Positions 1 to 6,906 are shown, counted from the first letter of the stretch. The stretch: DNA of 20,348 bases from Actinotignum schaalii_C (GCF_034119425.1 NZ_JAWUEL010000035.1:1-20348), one strand, 5' to 3'. Numbers and translations are program-made. The notes: generated by a model from the letters alone, not told the origin.

Positions 1-33
1 CATATCACGTGAGACATCCCGCCCGAAAACACG

Positions 34-70
34 AAAAATCCCGCGTCACAGGCGGACCTATGACGCGGGA
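34..70 (-). terminator. Intrinsic terminator of the tRNA gene
   Basis: On the minus strand a perfect 10-bp stem (61-70 pairing with 39-48, arms tcccgcgtca/tgacgcggga) with a 12-nt loop is followed at once by five T residues (complement of 34-38). It sits 8 nt downstream of the tRNA 3' end, so it is best read as the native terminator of the chromosomal tRNA gene. Its presence marks this side as chromosomal flank. Confidence 0.75.
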
Positions 71-78
71 CATCACAA

Positions 79-121
79 TGGTAGGCCCCGTGGGATTCGA
101 ACCCACAACCCTTGGTTTACC
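79..121 (-). tRNA. 3' half of a tRNA gene (probably tRNA-Thr GGT), displaced
   Basis: Read on the minus strand, this has a perfect T arm (GTGGG-TTCGAAT-CCCAC), a 7-nt acceptor 3' strand GGGGCCT, discriminator A and an encoded CCA at 79-81. Counting back with a 5-nt variable loop (GGGTT) gives a 3' anticodon stem ACCAA and positions 34-36 = GGT, which reads as threonine; a different variable-loop length would change this. Upstream (above 121) there is no D arm and no 5' acceptor strand, and position 33 is not T, so identity to a tRNA stops at the anticodon. This is a fragment left at an integration junction, not a working gene. Confidence 0.75.
79..121. other. Attachment site (att) core of the element
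   Basis: The tRNA 3'-half remnant starts about 125 bp from a tyrosine recombinase gene. Tyrosine integrases commonly use the anticodon-to-CCA segment of a tRNA as the crossover core, and the element restores the intact tRNA at its other end. The identity block here begins exactly at the anticodon. The partner copy was not seen elsewhere in the window, so it should lie beyond the right edge. Confidence 0.65.
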
Positions 122-246
122 TGGCTCACCCCACCCTTTTTAAAATAATGCGACATTTTCAAACCGTTCGCTAAAGGTGAACTATAAGGCGGAGAAAAGT
201 TCGGCCTTTCCGTCTAGCCGTTGAGGCGAAACTGAAAAATGTACGC

Positions 247-1167
247 ATGAACAAACTTGAAAAATGGACCGTTCCCGCCGGGTGGGAAGAAGCACTTTGC
301 GATTGGGAAAAGACTCAAACCCTAGCAGGGCACCGCAAAAGCTCTCGAGCATACCGAATCGCAACCCTAAGAAGCTTCGCAAGAGCGGTAAATAAGCCGC
401 CGAACGACGTCACCGAAAAAGACGTGATCGACTGGGCGAGCAATAAAGAAATATCCCCCGAAACCCGGCACGGTTATTACATCGCGGTAAGAGCGTTCTT
501 CGACTGGTTCTCAGAAGGCGATAATCCAGCAAAAGTGCTGCGCCCGGTGCACCGATTACGAGCCGCAGCACGGCCAACGCCCGAAGCCGTGTATGAGGAT
601 GCACTCGACGGTGCGCCTCCCCGAACCCAACTCATTCTCCGCCTCGCAGGCGAGGTCGGACTAAGGGCCAACGAAATTGCCCAGATAAGAAAAGAACACC
701 TCGGAAAAGACCTCCTTGGATACTGCCTCCAAGTGTGCGGCAAAGGAGGAAAAACCCGGACGGTTCCCCTTCCCACAGATATCTATCTAGAGATGGAAGA
801 AAGGCTCATCATGACCGGAACCTGGCTATTCCCAGGAAGCAAGGAGGGCCACCTCTCGGCAGCGTGGGTCGGAAGACTCGCACGCCGGGAACTCCGAGAC
901 GGATGGACTCTCCACACCCTTCGACACCGATTCGCGACCCGCGCATACATTGAGGGACACGACCTCATGGCCGTGAAAGACCTCCTCGGGCACGAATCCG
1001 TAGCAACAACCCAACGCTACGTGCGCTCCGACGCCCAGGCAATGCGAGCTGCGATGCTCGGCGCACGCCAAGAACGGTACAAAAGTTTTGGCCCGCTGCC
1101 AGCGGATACAGCCACGCCAGCCAATACGGCAATGCCAGCAACGCCAGCCCACATCCCCGGACTATAG
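247..1167 (+). CDS. Tyrosine recombinase / integrase
   Basis: This 306-residue protein is a site-specific recombinase that would insert and excise the element at the neighbouring tRNA site. An N-terminal SAM-like core-binding domain (about 20-100) precedes the catalytic domain. The catalytic set is complete: R140 (GEVGLRANE), K169 in the beta hairpin GKGGKTR, H223 and R226 in HTLRH, H249 in LLGHES and nucleophile Y258. After Y258 there is an unusual tail of about 45 residues rich in Ala, Thr and Pro. It is encoded by the GCCAGC repeat family and is not needed for the fold. The start is the first ATG, but no good ribosome site lies at normal distance (GAGG is about 20 nt upstream), so poor or leaderless initiation is possible. 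parA follows 13 nt after the stop. Confidence 0.93.
   Translation: MNKLEKWTVPAGWEEALCDWEKTQTLAGHRKSSRAYRIATLRSFARAVNKPPNDVTEKDVIDWASNKEISPETRHGYYIAVRAFFDWFSEGDNPAKVLRPVHRLRAAARPTPEAVYEDALDGAPPRTQLILRLAGEVGLRANEIAQIRKEHLGKDLLGYCLQVCGKGGKTRTVPLPTDIYLEMEERLIMTGTWLFPGSKEGHLSAAWVGRLARRELRDGWTLHTLRHRFATRAYIEGHDLMAVKDLLGHESVATTQRYVRSDAQAMRAAMLGARQERYKSFGPLPADTATPANTAMPATPAHIPGL
1096..1149. repeat. GCCAGC/GATAC repeat cluster, 3' end of integrase gene
   Basis: The cluster holds tgccagcggatacagcc (1097-1113) followed by three further (R/Y)(A/C)(T/C)GCCAGC-like units up to 1149. It is one member of a dispersed family also seen near 1957, 2424, 3611, 3934 and 5420. It encodes the low-complexity C-terminal tail of the integrase. 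Confidence 0.7.
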
Positions 1168-1180
1168 AAAGAAGACCCCC

Positions 1181-2011
1181 ATGATCATTGCTATCTGTAA
1201 CCAGAAAGGCGGCGTTGGTAAAACGACGATTGCCACTAATCTCGCGCACCGCATCGCCCGCACCTCCGGTTCCCGCGTGTTGCTGGTGGACGCTGACCCG
1301 CAAGGCTCGGCAACCACCACGCTCGGCATCGAAGTAGACACCGCCACGCTCACCCTCAATGACGCGCTCGCCGCGACGGCCGCCGGCGCACCGCCAGAAA
1401 CGGCACGCCAAGCCATACTGGCTGTACCTGCCTGGGGTATTGATCTCCTCCCTGCTGACCGGGCGCTCTGGGATCGGGAAAATGACACGGCACTCGGGCG
1501 CGAATACCGGCTCAAGGCCATTCTTGATCCCCTGCGCAATACCTACGAGATGCTCGTCGTGGACTGCCCACCAAGCTTGGGGATGCTGACCACCGGCGCA
1601 TTGGTCGCGGCCGATGTGGCATTGATCGTGACCACGGCACGCGAAACCGCATGTGATGGCGTCGCGGAAATGGTCACAACGATCGCCACCATCAAAAACC
1701 TATACAACCCGGCTCTTGAGCTGGCTGGCATCCTCGTGAACTCCTACCAACAAGGACGATTGGACACGAAGCGTTGGCTCACCGAGCTAGAAGCAACCTA
1801 CGGAGACTACCTACTCGCGCGCTATATGCCGGCCAGGGAAGCATTCCCCCACACCGCAACCAACCACGTGCCCATCGGCGACGCCGATCCCTTGATCGAG
1901 GAAGCATTCAAGACCCTACAAGCCACACTTGCCGGCAATGACGCATTGGCTGGCATGGCCGTATCTGCTGGCAATGCCAGCCGCGCCAGCGATGCCAGCA
2001 ACGCCCTGTAA
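1181..2011 (+). CDS. parA: ParA-family partition ATPase
   Basis: This 276-residue protein is a Walker-type partition ATPase, expected to move the element's DNA with a DNA-binding partner. The deviant Walker A is at residues 9-16 (KGGVGKTT), with the family's signature lysine K9. VDADPQ follows at 37-41, and Walker B is LVVDCPP with D128. There is no N-terminal helix-turn-helix extension, so it is the short type (ParA-Ib/Soj-like). ATG 1181 is chosen because the protein then starts right at the Walker A strand; upstream AGAAAGAAG is a weak ribosome site. The last 27 residues or so (about 250-276) are repeat-encoded Ala/Ser/Asn-rich tail, as in the integrase. A small gene and then an RHH protein follow. 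In an integrated element, ParA would help retain the excised circle. Confidence 0.93.
   Translation: MIIAICNQKGGVGKTTIATNLAHRIARTSGSRVLLVDADPQGSATTTLGIEVDTATLTLNDALAATAAGAPPETARQAILAVPAWGIDLLPADRALWDRENDTALGREYRLKAILDPLRNTYEMLVVDCPPSLGMLTTGALVAADVALIVTTARETACDGVAEMVTTIATIKNLYNPALELAGILVNSYQQGRLDTKRWLTELEATYGDYLLARYMPAREAFPHTATNHVPIGDADPLIEEAFKTLQATLAGNDALAGMAVSAGNASRASDASNAL
1929..2008. repeat. GCCAGC/GATAC repeat cluster, 3' end of parA
   Basis: This member carries the core in reverse orientation (1957-1973 is the complement of tgccagcagatacggcc). It is followed in direct orientation by several GCCAGC units spaced at 9 bp (1975-2005). The segment encodes the C-terminal tail of ParA. Confidence 0.7.
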
Positions 2012-2022
2012 AGGAGACTGCC

Positions 2023-2337
2023 ATGAAAATGACGAAGAAAACCTTGCTCCGCCTGCTAGCCAACCCTCACGACATCAACTTCCGGAACATGATCGCAAAC
2101 GACACCGTGACGCTCTGGCACGCAGCAGCATCAAACGCCAGCCTGCTCGAAATGCGCCTGGACTCCGACCCCTGGAGAATGCCAGGTAACCATGTCATCA
2201 AACACGGCAGCGACCAGCAGCTCGTTGATCTGTACTTCACGCTCAACGAAACCTACGCCCAACTCGAACGGACGATCAAACACCTCGACAAGATCAAAGA
2301 CACCCACGAAACAACCACAGGAACGGAAGAACGATGA
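2023..2337 (+). CDS. Small unknown protein between parA and RHH gene
   Basis: I do not recognise this 104-residue protein. It has a good ribosome site (AAGGAG, 7 nt before ATG) and begins 11 nt after the parA stop. Its stop overlaps the next start (ATGA at 2334-2337), so translation is probably coupled to the RHH gene. The sequence looks helical. A basic N-terminus (MKMTKKTLLRLL) is followed by a long helix in the second half (about 62-95, LVDLYFTLNETYAQLERTIKHL) with heptad-like hydrophobics and a charged, disordered end. Its position between ParA and a likely DNA-binding partner suggests a role in partition or its control, but this is only context. Confidence 0.75.
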   Translation: MKMTKKTLLRLLANPHDINFRNMIANDTVTLWHAAASNASLLEMRLDSDPWRMPGNHVIKHGSDQQLVDLYFTLNETYAQLERTIKHLDKIKDTHETTTGTEER

Positions 2338-2684
2338 AAAAGCCAGATACCGCCGCTATGCAAACCCTGAAAAAAGCTCCCATCGCGAACCCTATTGTTG
2401 CGGGTGGAGAGGATAACATCCTCGCTGGCACCGCTGGCACCGCTGGCACCGCTGGCACCGCTGGCACCGCTGGCACCGCTGGCAGCGAACAGCCCGCGAA
2501 AATCACCATCCGCCTCCCCCGCGAAGACGCTGACCGCATCCGGGGTGCATGGCTCGCCGATTGCGCCACCGGCAACCGTATCTCCCTCTCCCAATGGATA
2601 ACCACCGTACTCAATACGCACGTGGACACTTACGCGAATGTCACGCCGGTTGTCGCGGGCGCGGCACCTAAAGGCAACATCTAA
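2334..2684 (+). CDS. Ribbon-helix-helix protein, candidate ParA partner (ParB-like)
   Basis: This is a 116-residue protein. Residues 56-97 fit a ribbon-helix-helix fold: a beta strand KITIRLP, helix REDADRIRGAWLADC and a second helix SLSQWITTVLNTHV. RHH proteins bind DNA as dimers and often serve as the centromere-binding partner of short ParA proteins (ParG/Omega type), which fits the position two genes after parA. The N-terminal 50 residues are a flexible arm with an (AGT)n tract at 31-49, encoded by seven 9-bp units. In ParG-type proteins the disordered arm stimulates ParA ATPase, but whether that holds here is inference. Start ATG overlaps the upstream stop. Copy-number change of the 9-bp unit would lengthen or shorten the arm without a frameshift. 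Confidence 0.75.
   Translation: MKKPDTAAMQTLKKAPIANPIVAGGEDNILAGTAGTAGTAGTAGTAGTAGSEQPAKITIRLPREDADRIRGAWLADCATGNRISLSQWITTVLNTHVDTYANVTPVVAGAAPKGNI
2424..2486 (+). repeat. 9-bp tandem repeat GCTGGCACC x6 plus one variant
   Basis: Six identical units of GCTGGCACC run from 2424 to 2477, and a seventh unit (2478-2486) ends GC instead of CC. The unit is in frame and encodes Ala-Gly-Thr. The perfection of the units suggests recent slippage expansion. It is the complement-strand version of the GCCAGC family. Confidence 0.95.
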
Positions 2685-2721
2685 AACCAACAAACCCACG
2701 ACTCTGGAAAGGAAGAACACC

Positions 2722-3204
2722 ATGTACTACCTCGATGCATCCTCAAAACTAACCACCCACGATGTGCGCTACGCAGTCCGCCAAGCCGTGATCAAAGCCG
2801 GGCTAGAAAGCCTGGAAAAGCAAGGGTTGAACGAGACCGACTACGACATGGACGAGGTAATAGGGAAGCTCACGAGCGACGCCGACACTGTTTTCGAGGC
2901 GTGGACCACCCGTATTATTACCGCCGCGCGCGAAGACCTAGCAGGCCAAATGCTTTCTCGTCTTTCCCGCAAGAGCGAGGAATACGACCGCGAAGCGGGT
3001 GCTGCCTACGAAGACTATGAGGAAACCCAAGACGAAAAAGACGAGGCTTACGCGGAGTGCCTACACCTGCGGGGCATGGATCTCGCTTGCGAGAAACACC
3101 AGACCTACATCCGCGAAATCCTTGCTAAAACCCCAACCTTGGCGGACCTGACCATCCCAGATGACCAGCCAAGCAACAACGCCACGGTGGAGGAGGGGGA
3201 ATAG
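2722..3204 (+). CDS. Acidic helical protein, paralogue 1
   Basis: I do not recognise this 160-residue protein. ATG 2722 is chosen over upstream in-frame starts because GGAAAGGAAG lies just before it. It is acidic and Tyr/Glu-rich, and helices are likely throughout. Residues 67-145 (AAREDLAGQMLSRL... to ...GMDLACEKHQTYIREIL) are clearly related to residues 10-104 of the next gene, including the near-identical block GMDLACEKH. The first 65 residues are unique to this copy. The stop is immediately followed by the next ATG, so the two are co-translated. A DNA-mimic or anti-restriction role can be imagined from the acidity but has no direct support. Confidence 0.8.
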   Translation: MYYLDASSKLTTHDVRYAVRQAVIKAGLESLEKQGLNETDYDMDEVIGKLTSDADTVFEAWTTRIITAAREDLAGQMLSRLSRKSEEYDREAGAAYEDYEETQDEKDEAYAECLHLRGMDLACEKHQTYIREILAKTPTLADLTIPDDQPSNNATVEEGE

Positions 3205-3573
3205 ATGGAACCCACACCTGAAGCGATTATCACGGCCACGCGTGAGCACTTCGCAAAACAAATGATTGATCTTCTCCTCCGTAAAGGTCGGGAATACGAC
3301 AAAGAAGCACACGATGCTTACGAAGCATACGAAGAAGCCCAACAAGAGCAAGAGTTCGCTTACGAACACGACAATCACGAGCTGGCATGGGAAGCCTGGC
3401 AGAACTCACGCGAATCCTACGCAACCTACCAGCACGCACGGGGCATGGACCTCGCCTGCGAAAAGCACCGTATCTATATCCGAGAATTCCTCGACGAAGT
3501 ACCTTCCCTGGCCGAAATTGGCCTCTCAGATGCACAGCCGGCCGAAGCTACCCCGGTGGAGGTGAGTGAGTAA
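3205..3573 (+). CDS. Acidic helical protein, paralogue 2
   Basis: This 122-residue protein is the tandem paralogue of the preceding one. It shares the pattern KxGREYDKEAxDAYEAYEEAQ and the block GMDLACEKHxxYIREFL. It lacks the N-terminal 65 residues of its partner and has an extra segment of about 20 residues (55-77, HDNHELAWEAW...) before the shared block. The start ATG directly abuts the upstream stop, with GGAGGAGGGGG as ribosome site. Its own stop overlaps the next start (TAATG). The function is unknown; the pair looks like duplication followed by divergence. Confidence 0.8.
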   Translation: MEPTPEAIITATREHFAKQMIDLLLRKGREYDKEAHDAYEAYEEAQQEQEFAYEHDNHELAWEAWQNSRESYATYQHARGMDLACEKHRIYIREFLDEVPSLAEIGLSDAQPAEATPVEVSE

Positions 3574-3773
3574 TGCAGCCCGAAGAAAACCATGCAGGCA
3601 ATGAGACATCTGTTGTATCTGCTGGCAATGCTAGCAATGCCAGCCATGCTGGCATGGATCGCAATGCCGGCTGGGACATGCTCGCCAGCTTCATGACCCG
3701 CATGAAACAGCACGAAAAAGATGGAACCTGGCGCAGCTACAGGCCAGGCGAACCTGAAACAGAGGATGAGTGA
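3573..3773 (+). CDS. Small unknown protein with repeat-encoded N-terminus
   Basis: This is a 66-residue ORF with TAATG overlap upstream, GGTGGAGGTGAG as ribosome site and a TGATG overlap with the next gene, so it sits firmly in the operon. Residues 13-34 or so (SVVSAGNASNASHAGMDRNAG) come from the GCCAGC/GATAC repeat family. The remaining part (WDMLASFMTRMKQHEKDGTWRSYRPGEPETEDE) is a short helix and an acidic end. No family is recognised. Confidence 0.65.
   Translation: MQPEENHAGNETSVVSAGNASNASHAGMDRNAGWDMLASFMTRMKQHEKDGTWRSYRPGEPETEDE
3611..3676. repeat. GCCAGC/GATAC repeat cluster in the 66-codon gene
   Basis: The core lies in reverse orientation at 3611-3627 (tgttgtatctgctggca) and is followed by GCAATGCTAGCAATGCCAGC and further 9-bp-spaced units. 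The arrangement (reverse core, then direct units) matches the cluster at the end of parA. Confidence 0.65.
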
Positions 3774-4090
3774 TGCAGTTATCTAAGGCTGATACCGCGC
3801 GGTTGGAAGCCGCCGCGAGCATGGCCCTCGCCGCACCAATCACAATCAACCTAGATAGTGGCCAAACCGCTGTCGTTTCGCCGGGCGGGCATATCCGTAT
3901 TGACGGCCAGGAATGGAGTCCGGAAGTATCGTCCGTGCCAGCCGTGCCAGCCGTGCCAGCCGTGCCAGCCGTGCCAGCCGTGCCGGAACCGCCGGCGGAT
4001 ACGGCCAGCCGTGCCGGAACCGCCGGCGGATACGGCCATGGGGGAGGGTGCGTCGTCGCCAGAAGTCCCAGTACACTCGGAAACTACTGA
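3773..4090 (+). pseudogene. 5' part of the coiled-coil protein gene, frame broken by a 31-bp duplication
   Basis: This reading frame starts at ATG 3773, which overlaps the previous stop (TGATG) and has AGAGGA 7 nt upstream. That makes it the best initiation site in this region. It encodes about 50 normal residues (MQLSKADTARLEAAASMALAAPITINLDSGQ..., with a beta-rich patch), then Val-Pro-Ala repeats, then EPPADTA, and runs out of frame to a stop at 4088-4090. If one copy of the 31-bp duplication at 3979-4038 is removed, the frame reads ...EPPADTA-MGEGASSPEVP... and continues without a break to 5861. So it is most simply the true N-terminus of the following gene (about 685 residues when joined). 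It could also be a separate short protein of 105 residues as it stands. Confidence 0.7.
3934..4038 (+). repeat. CGTGCCAGC x5 plus 31-bp tandem duplication
   Basis: Five perfect 9-bp units CGTGCCAGC occupy 3934-3978. They are followed by two copies of a longer unit, 3979-4009 and 4010-4038, identical over 29 nt at a period of 31. Each copy contains the family core GGCGGATACGGCC. Gain or loss of 9-bp units keeps the frame, while gain or loss of the 31-bp unit shifts it by one. Confidence 0.95.
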
Positions 4091-5861
4091 CGACTCCCCA
4101 CTCACTACTGCCCAGGCGACTGATGTGCGTTTGCGTCTCCTTGAGAGCGAATACGCGAGCCTCCTCCTGGAAAAACGAAGTCTCGAGGCAGAGTGTGAAA
4201 CACTCAAGGCCGCACAAAGCAGCGATAAACACGAGAAGGCTTCCCGAGCTGCGCGGATAACCCAGTTAGAAGAAGCGCTGGAAAGCGAGCGGCTTGCCGC
4301 GACCCGAGCCGAAGAACAACACACTGGTTTGGAAGCGGCGGTTAGCCAGGTCCGTCAAGAATACGCAGACTTCCAAACACGCTACGCGAGCGAGCGCGCT
4401 GCGTGGGAAGAACAAGCAGCCACGCAGAACCTTGCTTTACAGCAGGTCCAGGCGGCTAGCTCGGCACTAGAAACCGAACTAGCCGCGGCACGCAGCGAAC
4501 TCAGCGAAGCACGCGGGCACGCGCGTGACCTAGAAGAACAAACTCAAACCTTGCAGCAAGCACTCAGCGATGCCGAGGCGACCCGTGAAGTCCTTACTGC
4601 TTGTCAGCAGGATTTAGCCTGGGTGCGGGAAGAAAACGAGAAACTAAAAACCGCCAACGAGGTGCTTACCGGGCGGCTTGAGCAAGCCCAAGCCGCATTG
4701 GTTGAGAAAACTACGCTCCTCCAGCAAGCCGAGCAAGACCTGGCCGCAGAGCGTGAATCGCGTGCCGCCGAGCATGAAGAATTGGAAGCGCTCCGGCGTG
4801 AGCTTAAAGAAAACCAAGCGGCAGTTACACAAGAGGGTGAACAGGTTGATGCCTTGCGTCTTGAGCTTGCCCAAGCACGTGAAGAACAAAGCCGGCTCGC
4901 CCAAGCCTTGGATCAGCGAAACGAATACACTCAGACGCTTGAGACGGATAAGGCCCGTTTAAAGCGGGAACGCACCACGGTTGCCGGTCAGGTGCGGGAT
5001 CTACACACCGAGCTAGCAGCAGCGGGTCTTGCCCTTGAAAAATTACAGGCACAAAATGCTGAACAATCTCGCAAACTTGCCAAACTGGAGGCAGAAAACA
5101 AGCAGCTCAATGCCCAGCTACGCGCCAACAGTCCTGGAGATACCGTCAGTCTGCCCGTTGTTCAGCGTCCGCTCACTATTCCACCAGCACCAGCGGAAGA
5201 AAACACGGCTTCGGGTGATGATAAGGAGGGTGATAGACACTCCCGCGTCCTAAAAATCGTCGCTGCGGTTATTGCGCTGGTCTTGGCTTTAGCGGCTGGA
5301 TACCTCGCACACCTTCTCCTCGCTAGCACCGATGAAGACAAGGCTATGCCTGCCCCGGAAATGCCTAGTGTTACGGCAACGCCGCACCCGCGGAGCACTC
5401 CGTCCGAAGCGCCTTCGCCAGCCGCGCCGGCCGTGCCAGCGCCGTCAGCAGATACAGCACCCCCAGCGCCCCCGGTGGGCGAGGGCGGGAGCGCGCCTCA
5501 AGGCACCGACGAACAGCCAGCACCGCAACCAGACTGGCAGCCACTCGAGCCAGTAGAGGCGCCAGCACCCGCACCGGCTCCTGAACCGGCACCGGTCCCC
5601 GAGCCTGCCTATGTCACCGACCTCTCCGCGAACGCAAGCTCTAGCGGCCGCTCGGTCACAATCAGCGCGAACGTGAGCACGACCGGCGCGGTCCCGGTCT
5701 CCGTCTACGCCACCGTGGGAGGACACTCCCTCTCACTCGGATCCCAAACCGTCGCCGGGAGTGGATTCTTCGAAGCCAGCATCAGCCTTGAACCTGGCAC
5801 CTACACCTGGACCGTGAGCGCGGACGGCCTCGTGAACTCCGGAACAATCACCGTCTACTAA
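4038..5861 (+). CDS. Coiled-coil, membrane-anchored, Pro-rich envelope protein (3' part)
   Basis: From ATG 4038 this frame gives 607 residues. Residues about 30-370 are an almost unbroken coiled coil rich in Glu, Ala, Gln, Leu and Arg. A basic stretch (DKEGDRHSR) then precedes one transmembrane helix (about 403-428, VLKIVAAVIALVLALAAGYL). Next comes a Pro/Ala/Glu-rich linker (about 432-524) and a C-terminal beta-sandwich-like domain (525-607, ending GTYTWTVSADGLVNSGTITVY). There is no signal peptide, so the coiled coil should be cytoplasmic and the Pro-rich and beta parts outside. ATG 4038 lacks a good ribosome site, and GTG 3858 has none either. The natural start is probably 3773, separated by a frameshifting duplication. 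The wall hydrolase gene follows after 13 nt, suggesting a scaffold for a transfer or wall-remodelling complex. The true start is uncertain. Confidence 0.8.
   Translation: MGEGASSPEVPVHSETTDDSPLTTAQATDVRLRLLESEYASLLLEKRSLEAECETLKAAQSSDKHEKASRAARITQLEEALESERLAATRAEEQHTGLEAAVSQVRQEYADFQTRYASERAAWEEQAATQNLALQQVQAASSALETELAAARSELSEARGHARDLEEQTQTLQQALSDAEATREVLTACQQDLAWVREENEKLKTANEVLTGRLEQAQAALVEKTTLLQQAEQDLAAERESRAAEHEELEALRRELKENQAAVTQEGEQVDALRLELAQAREEQSRLAQALDQRNEYTQTLETDKARLKRERTTVAGQVRDLHTELAAAGLALEKLQAQNAEQSRKLAKLEAENKQLNAQLRANSPGDTVSLPVVQRPLTIPPAPAEENTASGDDKEGDRHSRVLKIVAAVIALVLALAAGYLAHLLLASTDEDKAMPAPEMPSVTATPHPRSTPSEAPSPAAPAVPAPSADTAPPAPPVGEGGSAPQGTDEQPAPQPDWQPLEPVEAPAPAPAPEPAPVPEPAYVTDLSANASSSGRSVTISANVSTTGAVPVSVYATVGGHSLSLGSQTVAGSGFFEASISLEPGTYTWTVSADGLVNSGTITVY
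5419..5460 (+). repeat. Degenerate GCCAGC/GATAC repeat in the Pro-rich linker
   Basis: The segment contains GCCAGCCGCGCCGGCCGTGCCAGC-like units (in part) followed by gtcagcagatacagc (5444-5458), the same core as the other clusters. It lies in the coding sequence for the extracellular linker. Confidence 0.5.
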
Positions 5862-5874
5862 ATAGGGGACTTTC

Positions 5875-6906
5875 GTGAAAAGTACTATCTACCTCGGCGC
5901 GGCCGCCGTCCTCGCTTTGCTCGCACCTCTCATGATCATCCTGCTCGGCGGGGATTCTAAAGGCAGCGCGAGCCTTGCCGGGGCTGCGAGTAATATCCCA
6001 CCCGAATACGCCGCCATCATCACGAAGGCCGGGAGTATTTGTGAAGGCATCACCCCGGCCTTGATCGCGGCCCAGATTGACGCCGAATCAAACTGGAACC
6101 CGACCGCAGTCTCTCATGCAGGCGCACAAGGCATCGCCCAATTCATGCCCACCACCTGGGCCACAGCCGGTAAAGACGGGGACGGCGACGGACTCGCCGA
6201 CATTACCAACCCCATCGACGCGATTTTCTCGCAGGGCCACTACATGTGTGACCTTCTCGCCAGCACGAAAGACCTCGTTGCCAGCGGGGGAGCGAAAGGA
6301 GACCCGGTTGACCTCGCCTTAGCCGCATACAATGCCGGACAAGGCGCGGTTCAAACGTTTGGGGGTATCCCGCCCTACCCGGAAACCCAGAATTATGTGG
6401 AGAAAATCAAAACCCTAGCGACGACTCGCTACGCACCCACCGCGGCGGGTGGTTCGAATAGTTCGGTTGTTGCCTGGGCTATAAGCCAGCGTGGCAAACC
6501 CTACAGAGGTGAGGGAAGCGGTGCGTGCGGGAGCATGGGACCCGACTGTTTCGATTGCTGCGGGCTAGTGTGGGCCGCATATAAGAACGGCCGTGGCATT
6601 GATTTGCCGATGAGTATTCCTGGTGAGACACCGGCCCGGCGTAAATGCGAAAACGCACTCTATAGCGCCACCCAGTTCGGTGGCACCTACGTGCCAGCCG
6701 ACGTCGCACACCTCCAGCCCGGGGATATCCTCGCGTTCCAGTCAACAAGCGTCGACCCGAACGTGGACTACATCACGCACGTGGCCTTGTATATCGGTAA
6801 TGGCGAATATATTGACGCAGCCCCAGGATACGGTGTCAATACCTACCCACTCGGGTGGGGAGAATCCTCCGACCATATGTTCCCGCAAGCACTAAGGATC
6901 CCATAA
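5875..6906 (+). CDS. Bifunctional peptidoglycan hydrolase (SLT + NlpC/P60), conjugation type
   Basis: This is a 343-residue exported wall hydrolase. An N-terminal hydrophobic segment (5-25) is a signal or anchor. Residues about 45-185 form a lytic-transglycosylase domain, with catalytic E71 in AQIDAESNWNP, then GAQGIAQFMPTTW and LALAAYNAGQG. Residues about 195-343 are an NlpC/P60 peptidase domain, with C228 in FDCCGLVWAAY and H302 in DYITHVALYIGNG. Cys229 replaces the common Ser after the catalytic Cys. This domain order matches the T4SS-associated hydrolases of Gram-positive conjugative elements (Tn916 Orf14/CwlT, TcpG type), which open the wall locally. GTG 5875 is preceded by AGGGGA. The stop overlaps the lipoprotein start (TAATG). 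Confidence 0.93.
   Translation: MKSTIYLGAAAVLALLAPLMIILLGGDSKGSASLAGAASNIPPEYAAIITKAGSICEGITPALIAAQIDAESNWNPTAVSHAGAQGIAQFMPTTWATAGKDGDGDGLADITNPIDAIFSQGHYMCDLLASTKDLVASGGAKGDPVDLALAAYNAGQGAVQTFGGIPPYPETQNYVEKIKTLATTRYAPTAAGGSNSSVVAWAISQRGKPYRGEGSGACGSMGPDCFDCCGLVWAAYKNGRGIDLPMSIPGETPARRKCENALYSATQFGGTYVPADVAHLQPGDILAFQSTSVDPNVDYITHVALYIGNGEYIDAAPGYGVNTYPLGWGESSDHMFPQALRIP

Noticed and set aside
79..200. Complete tRNA gene at the left edge
   Set aside because: No D arm, 5' acceptor strand or 5' anticodon stem is found above 121, so only the 3' half is present.
2424..2486. CRISPR array
   Set aside because: The units are 9 bp, directly joined and in frame within a gene, with no spacers and no cas genes.
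3858..4037. GTG 3858 as the start of the coiled-coil protein, giving a (Pro-Cys-Gln)n N-terminus
   Set aside because: There is no ribosome site before it. The Cys/Arg-rich product is the wrong-frame reading of the 9-bp repeats, and the coupled start at 3773 fits much better.
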